DNA of 64,000 nt from an uncultured Aquimarina sp. Lineage in GTDB: Bacteria > Bacteroidota > Bacteroidia > Flavobacteriales > Flavobacteriaceae. The notes beneath the pieces are model-generated. The model did no database searches and was not told the DNA's origin. It worked only from the letters and a program-made list of their open reading frames with translations. Below are positions 36,609-46,282 of the stretch, in pieces (positions within the stretch are counted from its first letter, which is position 1; the number at the start of each line of letters is the position of its first letter). The position numbers and the translations under genes were made by a program. The stretch is from NCBI GenBank assembly GCA_947502885.1, contig CANNBP010000004.1, positions 124,001-188,000 of the forward strand. The letters run 5' to 3'.

Positions 36609-37676
36609 ATGCGACTTAAAAATTATTTTCAGAAAAACAGAGGTATGATATTCTTTCTTCTAACCTCTTCATTTATGTTGGTGTCTTGCGGTTCTTATGA
36701 GTATGTACCTTACAATGATGGTATTTATAATAATGAAGTAGACCAGAACCCAATAGAACAACAAACAAGCACTAAAGAGGAGCAATCAAATTATTATTCT
36801 AGTTATTTCTCTGAAAAGTCTTCTCAAATTGACGAAGCACTAGAGCAAGACGAAATTTTCACAGATATCGATGCTTATTCAAGTAATACTTATGATACAG
36901 ATAGTATAGCAAATACAGAGGGATTAAACTATAATGTTGGACAACCATCTTGGGGTAGTAACCCTACCCAAGTAAGCGTTAACTATTACAATACAGGATG
37001 GAACAATTGGTATGGTCCAAGATGGGGATGGAACAATTGGTATGGATCAGGATGGGGATGGAATATCGGTTGGGGCGGATTTTATGGTTCTTACTGGGGC
37101 AACCCTTACTGGGGCAATAATTTTTACTGCCCACCGTATTACAATAATTATTATGCAGGATATTATGGAAGACACTATAGATCCCCGTACTATAGAGGAA
37201 ATAGATATCGTGCTTATAATAGAGGTTCGAGATACGCCTACTCCACAAGAACTCGAGGAAATTATTATGCGAGATCAAGAGCAAGATCAAATTATAACAG
37301 AAATAGTCGAAGTAGAGGATATTCAAGAAATTCAAATGTAGCAAGAAGAAGTAGAACATCATCTAATAACTATTATTCTAATCGTACAAATAGATCTAGG
37401 TCTTCTGCTATCAACAGAAACAACACACGTACATCACGACCTAACGTAAGATCCAGAAGTAACTCTTCTACACGGAACAGATCGTACAACAGACCTTCTA
37501 CTAGAAATAGAACATACAACAACAATAGATCTTCTACTAGAAGTAGATCATACACACCCTCTAATTCTAGAAGCAGAAGCTCTAACTACTCAAGAAACAA
37601 CTCTTATCGCAGTAGTGGCTCTACTAGACCTAGAAGCAGTAGCTCTAGAGGTAGCAGAAGTCGAGGAAGAGGTTAA
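36609..37676 (+). CDS. low-complexity Trp/Tyr/Asn then Arg/Ser-rich lipoprotein
   Basis: 355 residues. Lipoprotein signal with lipobox LVSC (Cys27). Residues 30-110 are acidic and Asn/Ser/Tyr-rich. From about 125 come ten-residue repeats GWNNWYGPRW, GWNNWYGSGW, GWNIGWGGFY (30-base DNA repeat at 36996-37085), then a Tyr/Asn/Gly stretch, and from about 190 to the end an extreme Arg/Ser/Asn/Tyr composition with repeated RSRS, NRSYNR and SSTRNR-like words. The tail is strongly positive. No recognisable domain; it may be an adhesive or structural surface protein. Followed after about 100 bases by a FadL-like gene. Confidence 0.8.
   Translation: MRLKNYFQKNRGMIFFLLTSSFMLVSCGSYEYVPYNDGIYNNEVDQNPIEQQTSTKEEQSNYYSSYFSEKSSQIDEALEQDEIFTDIDAYSSNTYDTDSIANTEGLNYNVGQPSWGSNPTQVSVNYYNTGWNNWYGPRWGWNNWYGSGWGWNIGWGGFYGSYWGNPYWGNNFYCPPYYNNYYAGYYGRHYRSPYYRGNRYRAYNRGSRYAYSTRTRGNYYARSRARSNYNRNSRSRGYSRNSNVARRSRTSSNNYYSNRTNRSRSSAINRNNTRTSRPNVRSRSNSSTRNRSYNRPSTRNRTYNNNRSSTRSRSYTPSNSRSRSSNYSRNNSYRSSGSTRPRSSSSRGSRSRGRG
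36996..37085 (+). repeat. 30-base tandem repeat inside the lipoprotein gene
   Basis: Two near-identical units starting at 36996 and 37026 and a diverged third from 37056, each opening with GGATGGAAC or GGATGGAAT. Encodes GWNNWYG-type decapeptides. Confidence 0.8.
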
Positions 37677-37775
37677 AAACAATATACCTTACAACTAATT
37701 TAAAGTTATAAAACCGCGAATCTTATTCTCAAACTTCGTTTTTGAGCAGTTGGTAATTACAAAAAAATAAAGAGA

Positions 37776-39302
37776 ATGAAAAAACTATTAATAGCAATAG
37801 GTATACTATCTATGTCTTTTCTTAACGCCCAAGATTTAACAGATGCAGTACGGTATTCTCAACAAGAAATATTAGGAACAGCACGATATAGAAGTATGAG
37901 TGGTGCCTTTGGGGCCTTAGGAGGTGACTTATCTGCATTACAAATTAACCCTGCAGGATCTGCTGTTTTCTTAAATTCTTTTGGCTCTGTGACTTTATCA
38001 ACAAGCCGAATCAATAATGAAGGTTTATATAATACTGGATTTGCAAACAGCTTTACAAATCGTTCGTCTCGAAACCTGAATTTTGGTCAATTAGGAGCTG
38101 TTTTTATCTATAACAATCGTGATATTGAATCTTCTGGTATTAATAAATTATCTTTTGGGATTGCTTATGATCAAACTACAGATAATGCTAATAAGATATT
38201 TCTTGCCGGTCGTAGCTCTAACTCTATAGATAATTTTTTTCTTAATGAAGCTCAAGGGCTTCCCTTCGGTTTAATATCCAGAACATCAAGTGAATCTGTT
38301 AATGACCTTTATAGTTTTTTAGGAAGCGAAGAAGGATCTCAGGCACAACAAGCATTTTTGGGATACGAAGCTTTTATAATTGAGCCAACTGATAACGAAA
38401 ATCTAAATAACACTAACTACATATCAAATATTGCACCCGGAGTATATGATCATGAGTATACTTATGAAAGCACAGGAATAAACGGAAAGCTAACGGTTAA
38501 TATGGGAGCCCAAATAGATGAGATTTTCTATATAGGTGCTAATCTTAACTCGCACTTTGTAAATTACGATAAAGTGACCGAATTTTTTGAAGGAAACAAC
38601 AATCAAGGCAGTAACCTAAACGAAGTTTTGTTTACCAATAGGTTATCTACTGTAGGCGGAGGGTTTTCTGCTCAAGTAGGAGGTATCGCCAAAGTATCCA
38701 AAATGGTTCGTGCTGGAGTTTCTTACGAATCTCCTACTTGGTATTATATAAAAGAAGAAACTTCTCAAAGGCTAGAAACTTTTAGTGATTCTGATGGAAG
38801 ATCTCTGGTTGACCCCAACATCATCAACGTTTTCCCAGAATATCGATTACGCACTCCTAGTAAAGCAACTGGAAGTATTGCTTTTTTATTCGAAAAACAA
38901 GGACTCATAAGTATCGATTATTCTTATAAGGACTATACTGCTACAAAACTAAGCTCTGATGAAGGAGTTGATTTTTCTATTCTGAACGCAGATATAGATA
39001 ATAATTTACAGGGAGCTTCTATGATTCGTATTGGAACAGAATGGAGAAATGGAAACTGGAGCTTTAGAGGCGGCTATAGCTATGAAGAAAGTCCTTATAA
39101 AAACACTTTAATCCTAGGAGACAAAAAAGGATATTCTTTTGGTGCAGGATATAATTTTGGAAAATATCGATTTGATGTTGCTTACAACAATACTTCACAA
39201 AAACGAACAGAACAATTTTTTTCTAATTCTGGATTCACCAATTCTGTCTTGATAGATAACGACACTCAAAGTTTAACATTTACACTTGGATTAAACTTTT
39301 AA
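37776..39302 (+). CDS. OmpP1/FadL-family outer-membrane protein
   Basis: 508 residues. Signal peptide MKKLLIAIGILSMSFLNAQ, then DLTDAVRYSQQEILGTARYRSMSGAFGALGGDLSALQINPAGSAVF, which is the N-terminal plug-like signature of the OmpP1/FadL/TodX family (often named hemin receptor in Bacteroidetes). The rest is a series of alternating hydrophobic strands ending in FTLGLNF, consistent with a beta-barrel C-terminus ending in Phe. Probably transports a hydrophobic compound; the substrate is unknown. It starts 100 bases after the low-complexity lipoprotein gene, same strand. Confidence 0.88.
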   Translation: MKKLLIAIGILSMSFLNAQDLTDAVRYSQQEILGTARYRSMSGAFGALGGDLSALQINPAGSAVFLNSFGSVTLSTSRINNEGLYNTGFANSFTNRSSRNLNFGQLGAVFIYNNRDIESSGINKLSFGIAYDQTTDNANKIFLAGRSSNSIDNFFLNEAQGLPFGLISRTSSESVNDLYSFLGSEEGSQAQQAFLGYEAFIIEPTDNENLNNTNYISNIAPGVYDHEYTYESTGINGKLTVNMGAQIDEIFYIGANLNSHFVNYDKVTEFFEGNNNQGSNLNEVLFTNRLSTVGGGFSAQVGGIAKVSKMVRAGVSYESPTWYYIKEETSQRLETFSDSDGRSLVDPNIINVFPEYRLRTPSKATGSIAFLFEKQGLISIDYSYKDYTATKLSSDEGVDFSILNADIDNNLQGASMIRIGTEWRNGNWSFRGGYSYEESPYKNTLILGDKKGYSFGAGYNFGKYRFDVAYNNTSQKRTEQFFSNSGFTNSVLIDNDTQSLTFTLGLNF

Positions 39303-39344
39303 CAAACATGCTACTTAAGGAGAATATCCGAAATAAGAAAAACA

Positions 39345-40844
39345 TTACCTAATTAATGAAAAACTACCAGCAAAGACTCTTCTTCTCATATTTGGGTCTC
39401 TAGGTTCATTAAACTCAACCCTAAACCAATATTCTGATGAAGGCATATTAACTCCGTTATAAGTACCATCCCAACCTTCTCCACCTGGTATAAGTTGTTT
39501 TAGGAGCTTACCATGTCTATCAAAAATATAAATAAGTGCTGCGGGTTGATCCTGAATATTAATAAGGCTCCAACTATCATGAAAACCATCTCCATTAGGT
39601 GTAAAATACTTAGGATAACCTAAAATTGAAATCACCATGGTTCTTTCTTCACTAGCAGGACAATCTCTATAACGCGCCATTACAAAGTAGTCTCCCGGCG
39701 GAACATTAGAAAACACTGGTGAGGATTGAAACGGTCTATACTCAATAAAACCATTGCCAAAATTTCTATCTAACCTATATTCAAAATCATTAAATCCTGC
39801 AGCTTCAATTTCTGATGTAGCCTGTACATCTGCCGTAATTGTATAACTACCAGCAAAAGACTCTTCGGCTATGTCATAGTTTACCGATACTATAGCGTCT
39901 GACACATCCAAAACTACCAAATCATCTGGCGAATCTGCAACTTGCGTACCACCTGCATCAAATCCACTTAATTGATAAACCCCTTCTGTAGTTACTTCTA
40001 AATACGGAACATTTGCTCCCGCAACATCAACAAAGTTTGTTGTACCAACATCAGCTCTAGCCCACTGGTATGAAACTGCACCAGGAAACCTTCCTTCTAT
40101 AGTAACCGGAAATTCACCACAGGTTGCCACATCTGCTCCTACCCCCGGTTCTAAAATACTACAGTCGGTAGTACCAGCATTTGCATCATTAAGATTAGTC
40201 TGCCTAAGCTGAATAACACCTTCTTCATTAGCAAAATTGGTGATCAAAACCATATAGTATTCTCCAGACTGTGCATTGTTAATTGTAAATGTTTCGGTAA
40301 AAATATCGTCATCGGGAGTTCTGGCATAACTACAATCAACTATATTCGTGTTATCAAGCCCCAAAGGACCTGTAGTATAAAACAAAGGATCATCAACATT
40401 ATTTACACATTCTGCCGGTCGTATATTTTCTCCATCTCCATTTAGGTCACATCCTATAGACAAATCACCTTCACAATCTATAAAAGAAGTTGCCAATGGT
40501 CCCCAAGCTATAAAATCCACATCCAACTGTCTTTCTCCATTATCTAAAATTCTATTATCATTGCTATCGACCCATTGATGGATATCAAAAACCAGATTAC
40601 CCGGTTGATCAATACGTATAAAATACCACGCAGGATTGGGAGTTGTATTTAAACACCCTATTTCTCCCAAACCATCTAGATCATTAATTGTGTTTGGAAA
40701 AGTTAAATCAACAGAAGCATCTGAACAAAAAGGTTGAGCTGTTCGGCAAGCCGTATCAAAATCTTGGGCAAATAATTGAAAACAACAGATACAGGTAAAA
40801 ATTAAAAACAAGGAAATTCTAGGGGGCAATTTTTCCATCTTCAT
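39345..40844 (-). CDS. secreted protein with type IX type B sorting domain
   Basis: 499 residues; the in-frame ATG two codons later (40838) is an alternative start. Signal peptide ISLFLIFTCICCFQLFA, then a long Asp/Asn-rich part with cysteines (FDTACRTAQPFCSDASVDLTF..), a region with Ig-like patterning (about 220-300, SYQWARADVG..), and at the end the type B sorting domain: YPKYFTPNGDGFHDSW, IYIFDRHGKLLKQL, GWDGTYNGVNMPSSEYWFRVEF, GSFSLIR. Sent through the type IX system and attached to the cell surface or released. The middle domain function is unknown, perhaps adhesion. Convergent with the FadL-like gene. Confidence 0.92.
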   Translation of the reverse strand: MKMEKLPPRISLFLIFTCICCFQLFAQDFDTACRTAQPFCSDASVDLTFPNTINDLDGLGEIGCLNTTPNPAWYFIRIDQPGNLVFDIHQWVDSNDNRILDNGERQLDVDFIAWGPLATSFIDCEGDLSIGCDLNGDGENIRPAECVNNVDDPLFYTTGPLGLDNTNIVDCSYARTPDDDIFTETFTINNAQSGEYYMVLITNFANEEGVIQLRQTNLNDANAGTTDCSILEPGVGADVATCGEFPVTIEGRFPGAVSYQWARADVGTTNFVDVAGANVPYLEVTTEGVYQLSGFDAGGTQVADSPDDLVVLDVSDAIVSVNYDIAEESFAGSYTITADVQATSEIEAAGFNDFEYRLDRNFGNGFIEYRPFQSSPVFSNVPPGDYFVMARYRDCPASEERTMVISILGYPKYFTPNGDGFHDSWSLINIQDQPAALIYIFDRHGKLLKQLIPGGEGWDGTYNGVNMPSSEYWFRVEFNEPRDPNMRRRVFAGSFSLIR

Positions 40845-41176
40845 AAGTTATTTATAACTACACTTTTATTATGCTATATACTTAAAACCAAAAAAAAATC
40901 ATTTCATTGTATTGGTTTTAAATTATACTAGAATCAAAACCTCTATTAAATCTATATGATCAATCTTAAGCTATCAGTTCGTTTAGGATTTAAATATACA
41001 CAATACCTTTCAAACCTTAAAACAGAAAATTCTTTAAAACTTTCTTTACACACGCTTGAAACGGAAATTTATCAGAATTCAAAATGTTAAATTATCATGT
41101 TTTTAAAAAAATAATATAGTGTATCCCTCTTGTTAATCGTCATATAAAAGAATTACAATATTAATATCGACAAATT
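40845..41176. other. intergenic region between the sorting-domain gene and the lipoprotein hydrolase
   Basis: AT-rich, no gene. TTAAAACCAA (40882-40891) and TTGGTTTTAA (40912-40921) form a 10-bp inverted repeat 38-77 bases upstream of the minus-strand start. I see no clear promoters or terminators. Confidence 0.4.
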
Positions 41177-42046
41177 ATGAAAAGTAAACTTTTAATCCAT
41201 TACTACTACTCTGCACTACTGTTAATATTTACATCTGTTTCTTTTACATCATGTACAAGCGACGATGATAGTACCACAGTTAGCAATGGATATATCAAAA
41301 CAGTGGCACCATCAAACATCGAAGACTTATACCAAGCTATTGGCCCACAAACTAGCGACACTATAATAGTATACTCACATGGAGGTCCAACCGAAAAGCT
41401 TGATTTAGAAGATATCGAAGAACCTCAATTTGAAAACTATTATAGGGTTTATGTTAAGCAAGCACAGCACATAAACACTACAATAAGCAAAAATGAAATT
41501 ACATTTAACCAAGCTATCCAAGAAGATAATGTTTCTACAGATATGTATTATAATGTACTCAAACACTTTAAAGATCAAGGAAAGATAGTAATTGCAATGT
41601 CACATTCTTTAGGGTCCTTTATAATCCCTAATGTCCTAGCAACAAAGCCAAACATTGCAGATAAAGTGGTAATTATGGCCGGTAGGTTAGATATGCCTGA
41701 TGTTGTATGGAAAGGATTTAGAGATGGTAATTTATACGATTTCCCTGATGGTATTACTCCTAAACCAAGTACAGAACCCAATCAAACAGGAGGTTCTTTA
41801 TCATTTACACGATTACAAGCTGGTCTTGGAAAAAACAGATACACCACATTGCTTTCCGAAAAAGATTTAAAAAACGTAATCTATATATATGGTGAGAAAG
41901 ATGAAGCCGTTGGATCATTAACAAATCAAGAAATTGAATTTCTAAAAAATAAAGGTGCACTACCCATTACAATATCCAATGGTGATCACAGCTCTATGTT
42001 TCAGCTAGAGTATCTAGATAATATTCTCAAAGAAATACGTAAATAA
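41177..42046 (+). CDS. lipoprotein with alpha/beta hydrolase fold
   Basis: 289 residues. Lipoprotein signal ending FTSVSFTSC (Cys26), then DTIIVYSHGGPTEKL, which is the oxyanion-side strand, and MSHSLGSFIIPNVLA, the nucleophile elbow (SxSxG rather than GxSxG, so Ser in SHSLG). A late IYIYGEKDEAVG supplies the acid residue and ISNGDHSSMF the histidine, so a full triad is plausible. Probably an esterase or peptidase-like enzyme on the outer face of a membrane. Substrate unknown. Ends before a terminator at 42098. Confidence 0.78.
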   Translation: MKSKLLIHYYYSALLLIFTSVSFTSCTSDDDSTTVSNGYIKTVAPSNIEDLYQAIGPQTSDTIIVYSHGGPTEKLDLEDIEEPQFENYYRVYVKQAQHINTTISKNEITFNQAIQEDNVSTDMYYNVLKHFKDQGKIVIAMSHSLGSFIIPNVLATKPNIADKVVIMAGRLDMPDVVWKGFRDGNLYDFPDGITPKPSTEPNQTGGSLSFTRLQAGLGKNRYTTLLSEKDLKNVIYIYGEKDEAVGSLTNQEIEFLKNKGALPITISNGDHSSMFQLEYLDNILKEIRK

Positions 42047-42097
42047 ATAGTAAAAGCAATCTTGACTAAGGCACATAAAATTTATCACTATCTAGTC

Positions 42098-42127
42098 AAA
42101 AAGCTGAATATACATTCAGCTTTTTGT
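42098..42127 (+). terminator. terminator of the lipoprotein hydrolase gene
   Basis: Stem AAAAAGCTGAAT / ATTCAGCTTTTT (42098-42109 / 42114-42125), loop ATAC, T-run. Confidence 0.85.
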
Positions 42128-42197
42128 TATTTAATCTATAGGGCCATAAAAAATTAATGCTTTGTTTTTCAACTTCCTTTAATTGTTTAACATAGCT

Positions 42198-42230
42198 TTG
42201 ACCAAGTAAATCAACAAAATTGTATCTTTG
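42198..42230 (+). promoter_or_regulatory. promoter of folE
   Basis: TTG (42198-42200), spacer of 22 bases and TATCTTTG (42223-42230). The transcript would have a leader of about 150 bases, with a possible seven-codon ORF (ATG at 42256, MKYSFCL) and AT-rich sequence before the GTG of folE. The rest of the 42047-42388 gap holds only the upstream terminator. Confidence 0.65.
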
Positions 42231-42388
42231 CAAACTATATTACAAAAGGTATATTATGAAATATTCATTTTGTTTATAATTAAAAAGGAAATAAAGCAAG
42301 GAAACAATACAAGGAATACTTCTTATAATTATAACTTCTCTTTATCGAATTTTTAGTGGTATTTTTAATAAATTTTAAATATTGAAGT

Positions 42389-43066
42389 GTGAAAATTGAC
42401 AAGGCCCTTGAAGCTATTGAAGCGCTAGGTGATAATCATGTAGCTACTAGCGCTACAACTCCTCTTAGAGAGGACGCCTTTAAACTTAGTGATAGTGAAA
42501 AAATTGATTTGATCAGAGAAGATGTAAAACACATAATGGAAACTTTAGGACTTGACTTAACAGATGATAGCCTAAAAGGAACACCTCAACGTGTTGCCAA
42601 AATGTTTGTAAATGAAATTTTTTCGGGATTACACCCACAAAGAAAACCAGATGCTTCTACTTTTAGCAATAACTATAATTATGGTGAGATGCTAGTAGAA
42701 AAGAACATTACTGTATACTCTACTTGCGAACATCACTTACTTCCTATTGTTGGTCGTGCTCATGTAGCATATATTTCTAATGGAACTGTCGTAGGTTTAT
42801 CCAAAATGAATCGTATTGTTGATTATTATGCAAAGCGACCTCAAGTACAAGAGCGCATGACTATGCAAATTGTTCAGGACCTTCAAGTTGTTCTAGGAAC
42901 CAAAGATGTAGCTTGTGTTATCGACGCAAAACATTTGTGCGTAAATTCAAGAGGAATTCGCGATATAGAAAGTAGCACAATCACTAGCGAATTCGGAGGT
43001 AAGTTCAAAGAAGACTCTGTAAGAAGAGAGTTTTTGGATTATATAAAACTAGACACCTCTTTTTAA
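42389..43066 (+). CDS. folE: GTP cyclohydrolase I
   Basis: 225 residues, GTG start at 42389. First enzyme of tetrahydrofolate (and tetrahydrobiopterin-like) synthesis: GTP to dihydroneopterin triphosphate. Motifs: GTPQRVAKMFVNEIFSGL, zinc ligands in VYSTCEHHLLPIVGRAHVAY and IDAKHLCVNSRG, GLSKMNRIVDYYAKRPQVQERMT. The N-terminal extension of about 40 residues is variable in the family. Followed after 39 bases by cysS. Confidence 0.95.
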   Translation: MKIDKALEAIEALGDNHVATSATTPLREDAFKLSDSEKIDLIREDVKHIMETLGLDLTDDSLKGTPQRVAKMFVNEIFSGLHPQRKPDASTFSNNYNYGEMLVEKNITVYSTCEHHLLPIVGRAHVAYISNGTVVGLSKMNRIVDYYAKRPQVQERMTMQIVQDLQVVLGTKDVACVIDAKHLCVNSRGIRDIESSTITSEFGGKFKEDSVRREFLDYIKLDTSF

Positions 43067-43105
43067 TTTCATTTTAAATATCAATCCTAAGTATTCATAT
43101 AAATT

Positions 43106-44602
43106 ATGGCAGCAAGTTCGTTGTACAAAACACAAGAATTAAAAATCTACAATTCTATATCAGGTCAAAAAGAAGTATTTACCCCAATTACAGAAGGTAA
43201 TATTGGTATGTACGTATGTGGACCAACGGTATACAGTAATGTACACTTAGGAAATTGTCGTACGTTTATATCATTTGACCTAATATTTAGATATTTAAAA
43301 CATCTCGATTACAAAGTACGCTACGTTCGAAATATTACAGATGCAGGTCATCTCGAGAACGATGCTGACGAAGGGGAAGATAAAGTTGCAAAAAAAGCGC
43401 GCTTGGAGCAATTAGAACCAATGGAAATTGTACAGCGATATACTCTAGATTTTCATCAGGTAATGGACAAATTCAATGCGTTTCCACCAAGTATTGAACC
43501 AACAGCAACGGGACATATTATTGAACAAATTGAAATTATTAAAACTATTATAGATAATGGTTTTGCTTATGAGTCCAATGGGTCTATCTATTTTGATGTA
43601 CAAAAATTTAACAAAACGAATCACTATGGTAAATTAAGTGGTCGTAACCTTGAGGATATGATTGCAAACACAAGGGAGCTTTCTGCTCAAAGTGACAAGA
43701 AAAACCCTCAGGATTTTGCACTATGGAAAAAAGCTGATCCGCAACATATTATGCGATGGCCTTCACCATGGAGTGATGGTTTCCCAGGGTGGCATCTCGA
43801 ATGTACCGTAATGAGTACCAAATACCTTGGAGAGCGATTTGATATACATGGAGGAGGAATGGATCTTAAATTCCCTCATCACGAATGTGAAATTGCTCAA
43901 GGAGAAGCTGCTTGTGGTCAGACCCCTGTTAACTATTGGATGCATGCCAATATGCTTACTCTTAATGGCAAAAAAATGTCAAAATCAACAGGTAACACCA
44001 TATCGCCAGAGGAATTATTTTCTGGGAACAATGACATACTTAACAAAGCTTTTGATCCGGCTATTGTAAGGTTTTTTATGCTCCAAGCACATTATAGAAG
44101 TATTTTAGACTTTTCTAATGACGCCTTAGAGGCATCAGAAAAAGGGTATCATAAGTTAATGGAAGCCATACAAACCAATAAATCAATTACCCCTGATCAA
44201 GAGACTACTGGTTTTAACGTTCAAGCATGGAGACAAGAGTGTTACAATGCTATGAATGATGATTTTAATAGCCCAATATTAATTGCCAAATTGTTTGATG
44301 CGGTTAAGTTTATTAACACCATCAAAGAACAAAAAACTACCATATCTGCAGAAGATCACCAATTATTAAGTAAAACAATTTCTGCATTTGTTTTTGATGT
44401 ATTAGGATTGGTTAATGCTAACGAAACATCATCAGACATCGGAGATAAACTTTCAGGAACGGTCGACCTTTTAATCAACCTAAGAGCAGAAGCTAGAATC
44501 AATAAAGATTTTGCAACTAGTGATAAGATTAGAGATAAGCTTCTTGAAATAGGGATTCAGCTTAAAGATGGGCGTGAAGGAACTAGTTTTTCTATTAATT
44601 AA
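43106..44602 (+). CDS. cysS: cysteinyl-tRNA synthetase
   Basis: 498 residues. Class I synthetase. [16 protein letters not shown] holds the HIGH motif and one of the zinc cysteines; WHLECTVMS and [10 protein letters not shown] give the other zinc ligands. The KMSKS motif is KKMSKSTGN. The C-terminal helix bundle (about 380-498) is normal. Follows folE and is followed by yidD after six bases, giving a compact folE-cysS-yidD operon. Confidence 0.96.
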   Translation: MAASSLYKTQELKIYNSISGQKEVFTPITEGNIGMYVCGPTVYSNVHLGNCRTFISFDLIFRYLKHLDYKVRYVRNITDAGHLENDADEGEDKVAKKARLEQLEPMEIVQRYTLDFHQVMDKFNAFPPSIEPTATGHIIEQIEIIKTIIDNGFAYESNGSIYFDVQKFNKTNHYGKLSGRNLEDMIANTRELSAQSDKKNPQDFALWKKADPQHIMRWPSPWSDGFPGWHLECTVMSTKYLGERFDIHGGGMDLKFPHHECEIAQGEAACGQTPVNYWMHANMLTLNGKKMSKSTGNTISPEELFSGNNDILNKAFDPAIVRFFMLQAHYRSILDFSNDALEASEKGYHKLMEAIQTNKSITPDQETTGFNVQAWRQECYNAMNDDFNSPILIAKLFDAVKFINTIKEQKTTISAEDHQLLSKTISAFVFDVLGLVNANETSSDIGDKLSGTVDLLINLRAEARINKDFATSDKIRDKLLEIGIQLKDGREGTSFSIN

Positions 44603-44608
44603 ATACCA

Positions 44609-44878
44609 TTGAAAACCAAAATTACCATAAAACAAGTTTTAATATTTCCATTTGTTGGATTGGTTAAAATATATCAACAAGTTATTTCGCCACTCACACC
44701 GGCAACCTGTCGATACCAACCAACATGCTCTCATTACACAATTGAAGCTTTACAAAAACATGGATTAATTAGAGGTAGTTTACTTTCTACAAAACGAATT
44801 TTTAGTTGTCACCCATGGGGAGGAAGTGGTTATGACCCTGTACCCGAACCCAATACTAAACAAAAACCTAAAACATAG
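44609..44878 (+). CDS. yidD: membrane protein insertion efficiency factor YidD
   Basis: 89 residues, TTG start at 44609. YidD proteins assist YidC-dependent membrane protein insertion. Clear family pattern: [38 protein letters not shown] and [14 protein letters not shown]. The N-terminal hydrophobic helix and the two CxxC-like cysteines are in place. Six bases after cysS, same operon. Confidence 0.95.
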   Translation: MKTKITIKQVLIFPFVGLVKIYQQVISPLTPATCRYQPTCSHYTIEALQKHGLIRGSLLSTKRIFSCHPWGGSGYDPVPEPNTKQKPKT

Positions 44879-44879
44879 T

Positions 44880-44946
44880 TTAGAATTTATAAATTCTAAC
44901 TTTTTCTAGAATAAGGAGAGCTTCAAACCAAGAACTCTCCTTTTAT
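44880..44946 (+). terminator. two hairpins ending the cysS-yidD operon
   Basis: A perfect 20-base palindrome TTAGAATTTATAAATTCTAA (44880-44899) is followed by CTTTTT. A second stem, AAGGAGAG (44913-44920) / CTCTCCTT (44935-44942), is followed by TTATAT. Either could terminate; the second resembles a standard terminator. Confidence 0.7.
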
Positions 44947-45054
44947 ATCTATACTATGCAAATTGTATTAAATAATTTCTGATTTAGTTAGCAATTCTAG
45001 TGCCTTGCGTTATAGTTTAAATACCTATATTTACTTCCGGAAAAAAACATATAC

Positions 45055-45984
45055 ATGATATTATCAAAAATTATCTGGAACCCTACAGAAGGAATAGACC
45101 TTGGTTTTTTTGTTATACGCTTTTATAGTTTAATGTTTGTTGTCGCCTTTTCATTAGGCTGGTATTTGATGAAAAAAATATACATACGCGAAAACATCTC
45201 AATGGAAAAACTAGATTCAATCTTTATCTATGCGGTAGTGGCGACTCTACTAGGCGCAAGGCTGGGTCATGTTTTTTTCTATGATTGGGATTATTATAAA
45301 AACAACCTACTAGAAATCATTTTACCTTTCAGATTTAAACCCACATTTGAATTTATTGGATTTCAAGGACTTGCTAGTCACGGAGCTGCGATAGGGGTCA
45401 TCATAGCCATGTACTATTATTCTAAAAATGTTATCCAAAAACATGTTTTATGGGTTTTAGACAGAGTTGTTATTCCAGTTGCTTTTGGCGGTATATTCGT
45501 AAGATTAGGAAACTTCTTTAATTCTGAAATTATAGGAAATGAATCTAGAGATTCAGCCTTTGGAGTTAAGTTTGTTCGAGATGGATTAAGAAAATCTGAA
45601 GCTGTTAAGGAAACAGGTTTAAAAAATGTAAATGAAGCCTATAGTGCTATTGTAGAAAACCCTCAATATTCAAATTTATTAGATGCCATACCATATCGAC
45701 ATCCTGCTCAACTTTACGAAGCATTCGGTTATATTTTTGTCGCTATAATTCTATGGTTAATCTACTGGAAAACAAACAAAAGAAATAACAGAGGATTTAT
45801 TTTTGGAGTATTTCTTGTTCTACTTTGGACAGTAAGATTTATCGTTGAGTTTGTAAAGAAAAGTCAAGGTGGATTCGAAGATTCTTTAGGGGGTGTATTG
45901 TCAACAGGACAATGGTTAAGTGTGCCTTTTATTCTTGCGGGCCTATACTTTATCCTAAAATCAAAGAAAAAACTAGCTGACTAA
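45055..45984 (+). CDS. lgt: prolipoprotein diacylglyceryl transferase
   Basis: 309 residues. Inner-membrane enzyme that attaches diacylglycerol to the lipobox cysteine of lipoproteins. About seven membrane segments. Signature residues are in FQGLASHGAAIGVIIAMYY, RLGNFFNSEIIG and YRHPAQLYEA. An insertion of about 40 residues (SAFGVKFVRDGLRKSEAVKE..) is typical in Bacteroidetes. Serves the many lipoproteins seen in this window. No clear terminator; TTCAAAACA (46031) / TGTTTTGAA (46054) is a possible weak one. Confidence 0.96.
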   Translation: MILSKIIWNPTEGIDLGFFVIRFYSLMFVVAFSLGWYLMKKIYIRENISMEKLDSIFIYAVVATLLGARLGHVFFYDWDYYKNNLLEIILPFRFKPTFEFIGFQGLASHGAAIGVIIAMYYYSKNVIQKHVLWVLDRVVIPVAFGGIFVRLGNFFNSEIIGNESRDSAFGVKFVRDGLRKSEAVKETGLKNVNEAYSAIVENPQYSNLLDAIPYRHPAQLYEAFGYIFVAIILWLIYWKTNKRNNRGFIFGVFLVLLWTVRFIVEFVKKSQGGFEDSLGGVLSTGQWLSVPFILAGLYFILKSKKKLAD

Positions 45985-46282
45985 ATATCTCTTTGCTCAT
46001 TTTAGTAAAACACATTTGCACGATCACAGATTCAAAACAATAAAAAAATAGTATGTTTTGAACTTGTAATAATTACCTATGGATTAAATCAAACCAAATT
46101 TACACCTCCTTTAATAGACAATAAGTAAACTACGTAGTTAACCACAAACTAACTATCAAAATTGACTTTTCTTAAACAGTACATTCTACCTATAAAACAA
46201 TAAATAATCTGCATTTCTGTTAAGAAACATATACCTAGCAAGTATCATATTACCCCACTAACAACCAAAAACTGTTTCAGTC

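Noticed and set aside
36979..37362. Long antisense and alternate-frame ORFs inside the low-complexity lipoprotein gene (also 37012-37341)
   Set aside because: They arise from the repetitive codons of the real gene, have Ile/Asp or Leu/His-biased composition without a domain, and the lipoprotein frame has a clear signal peptide.
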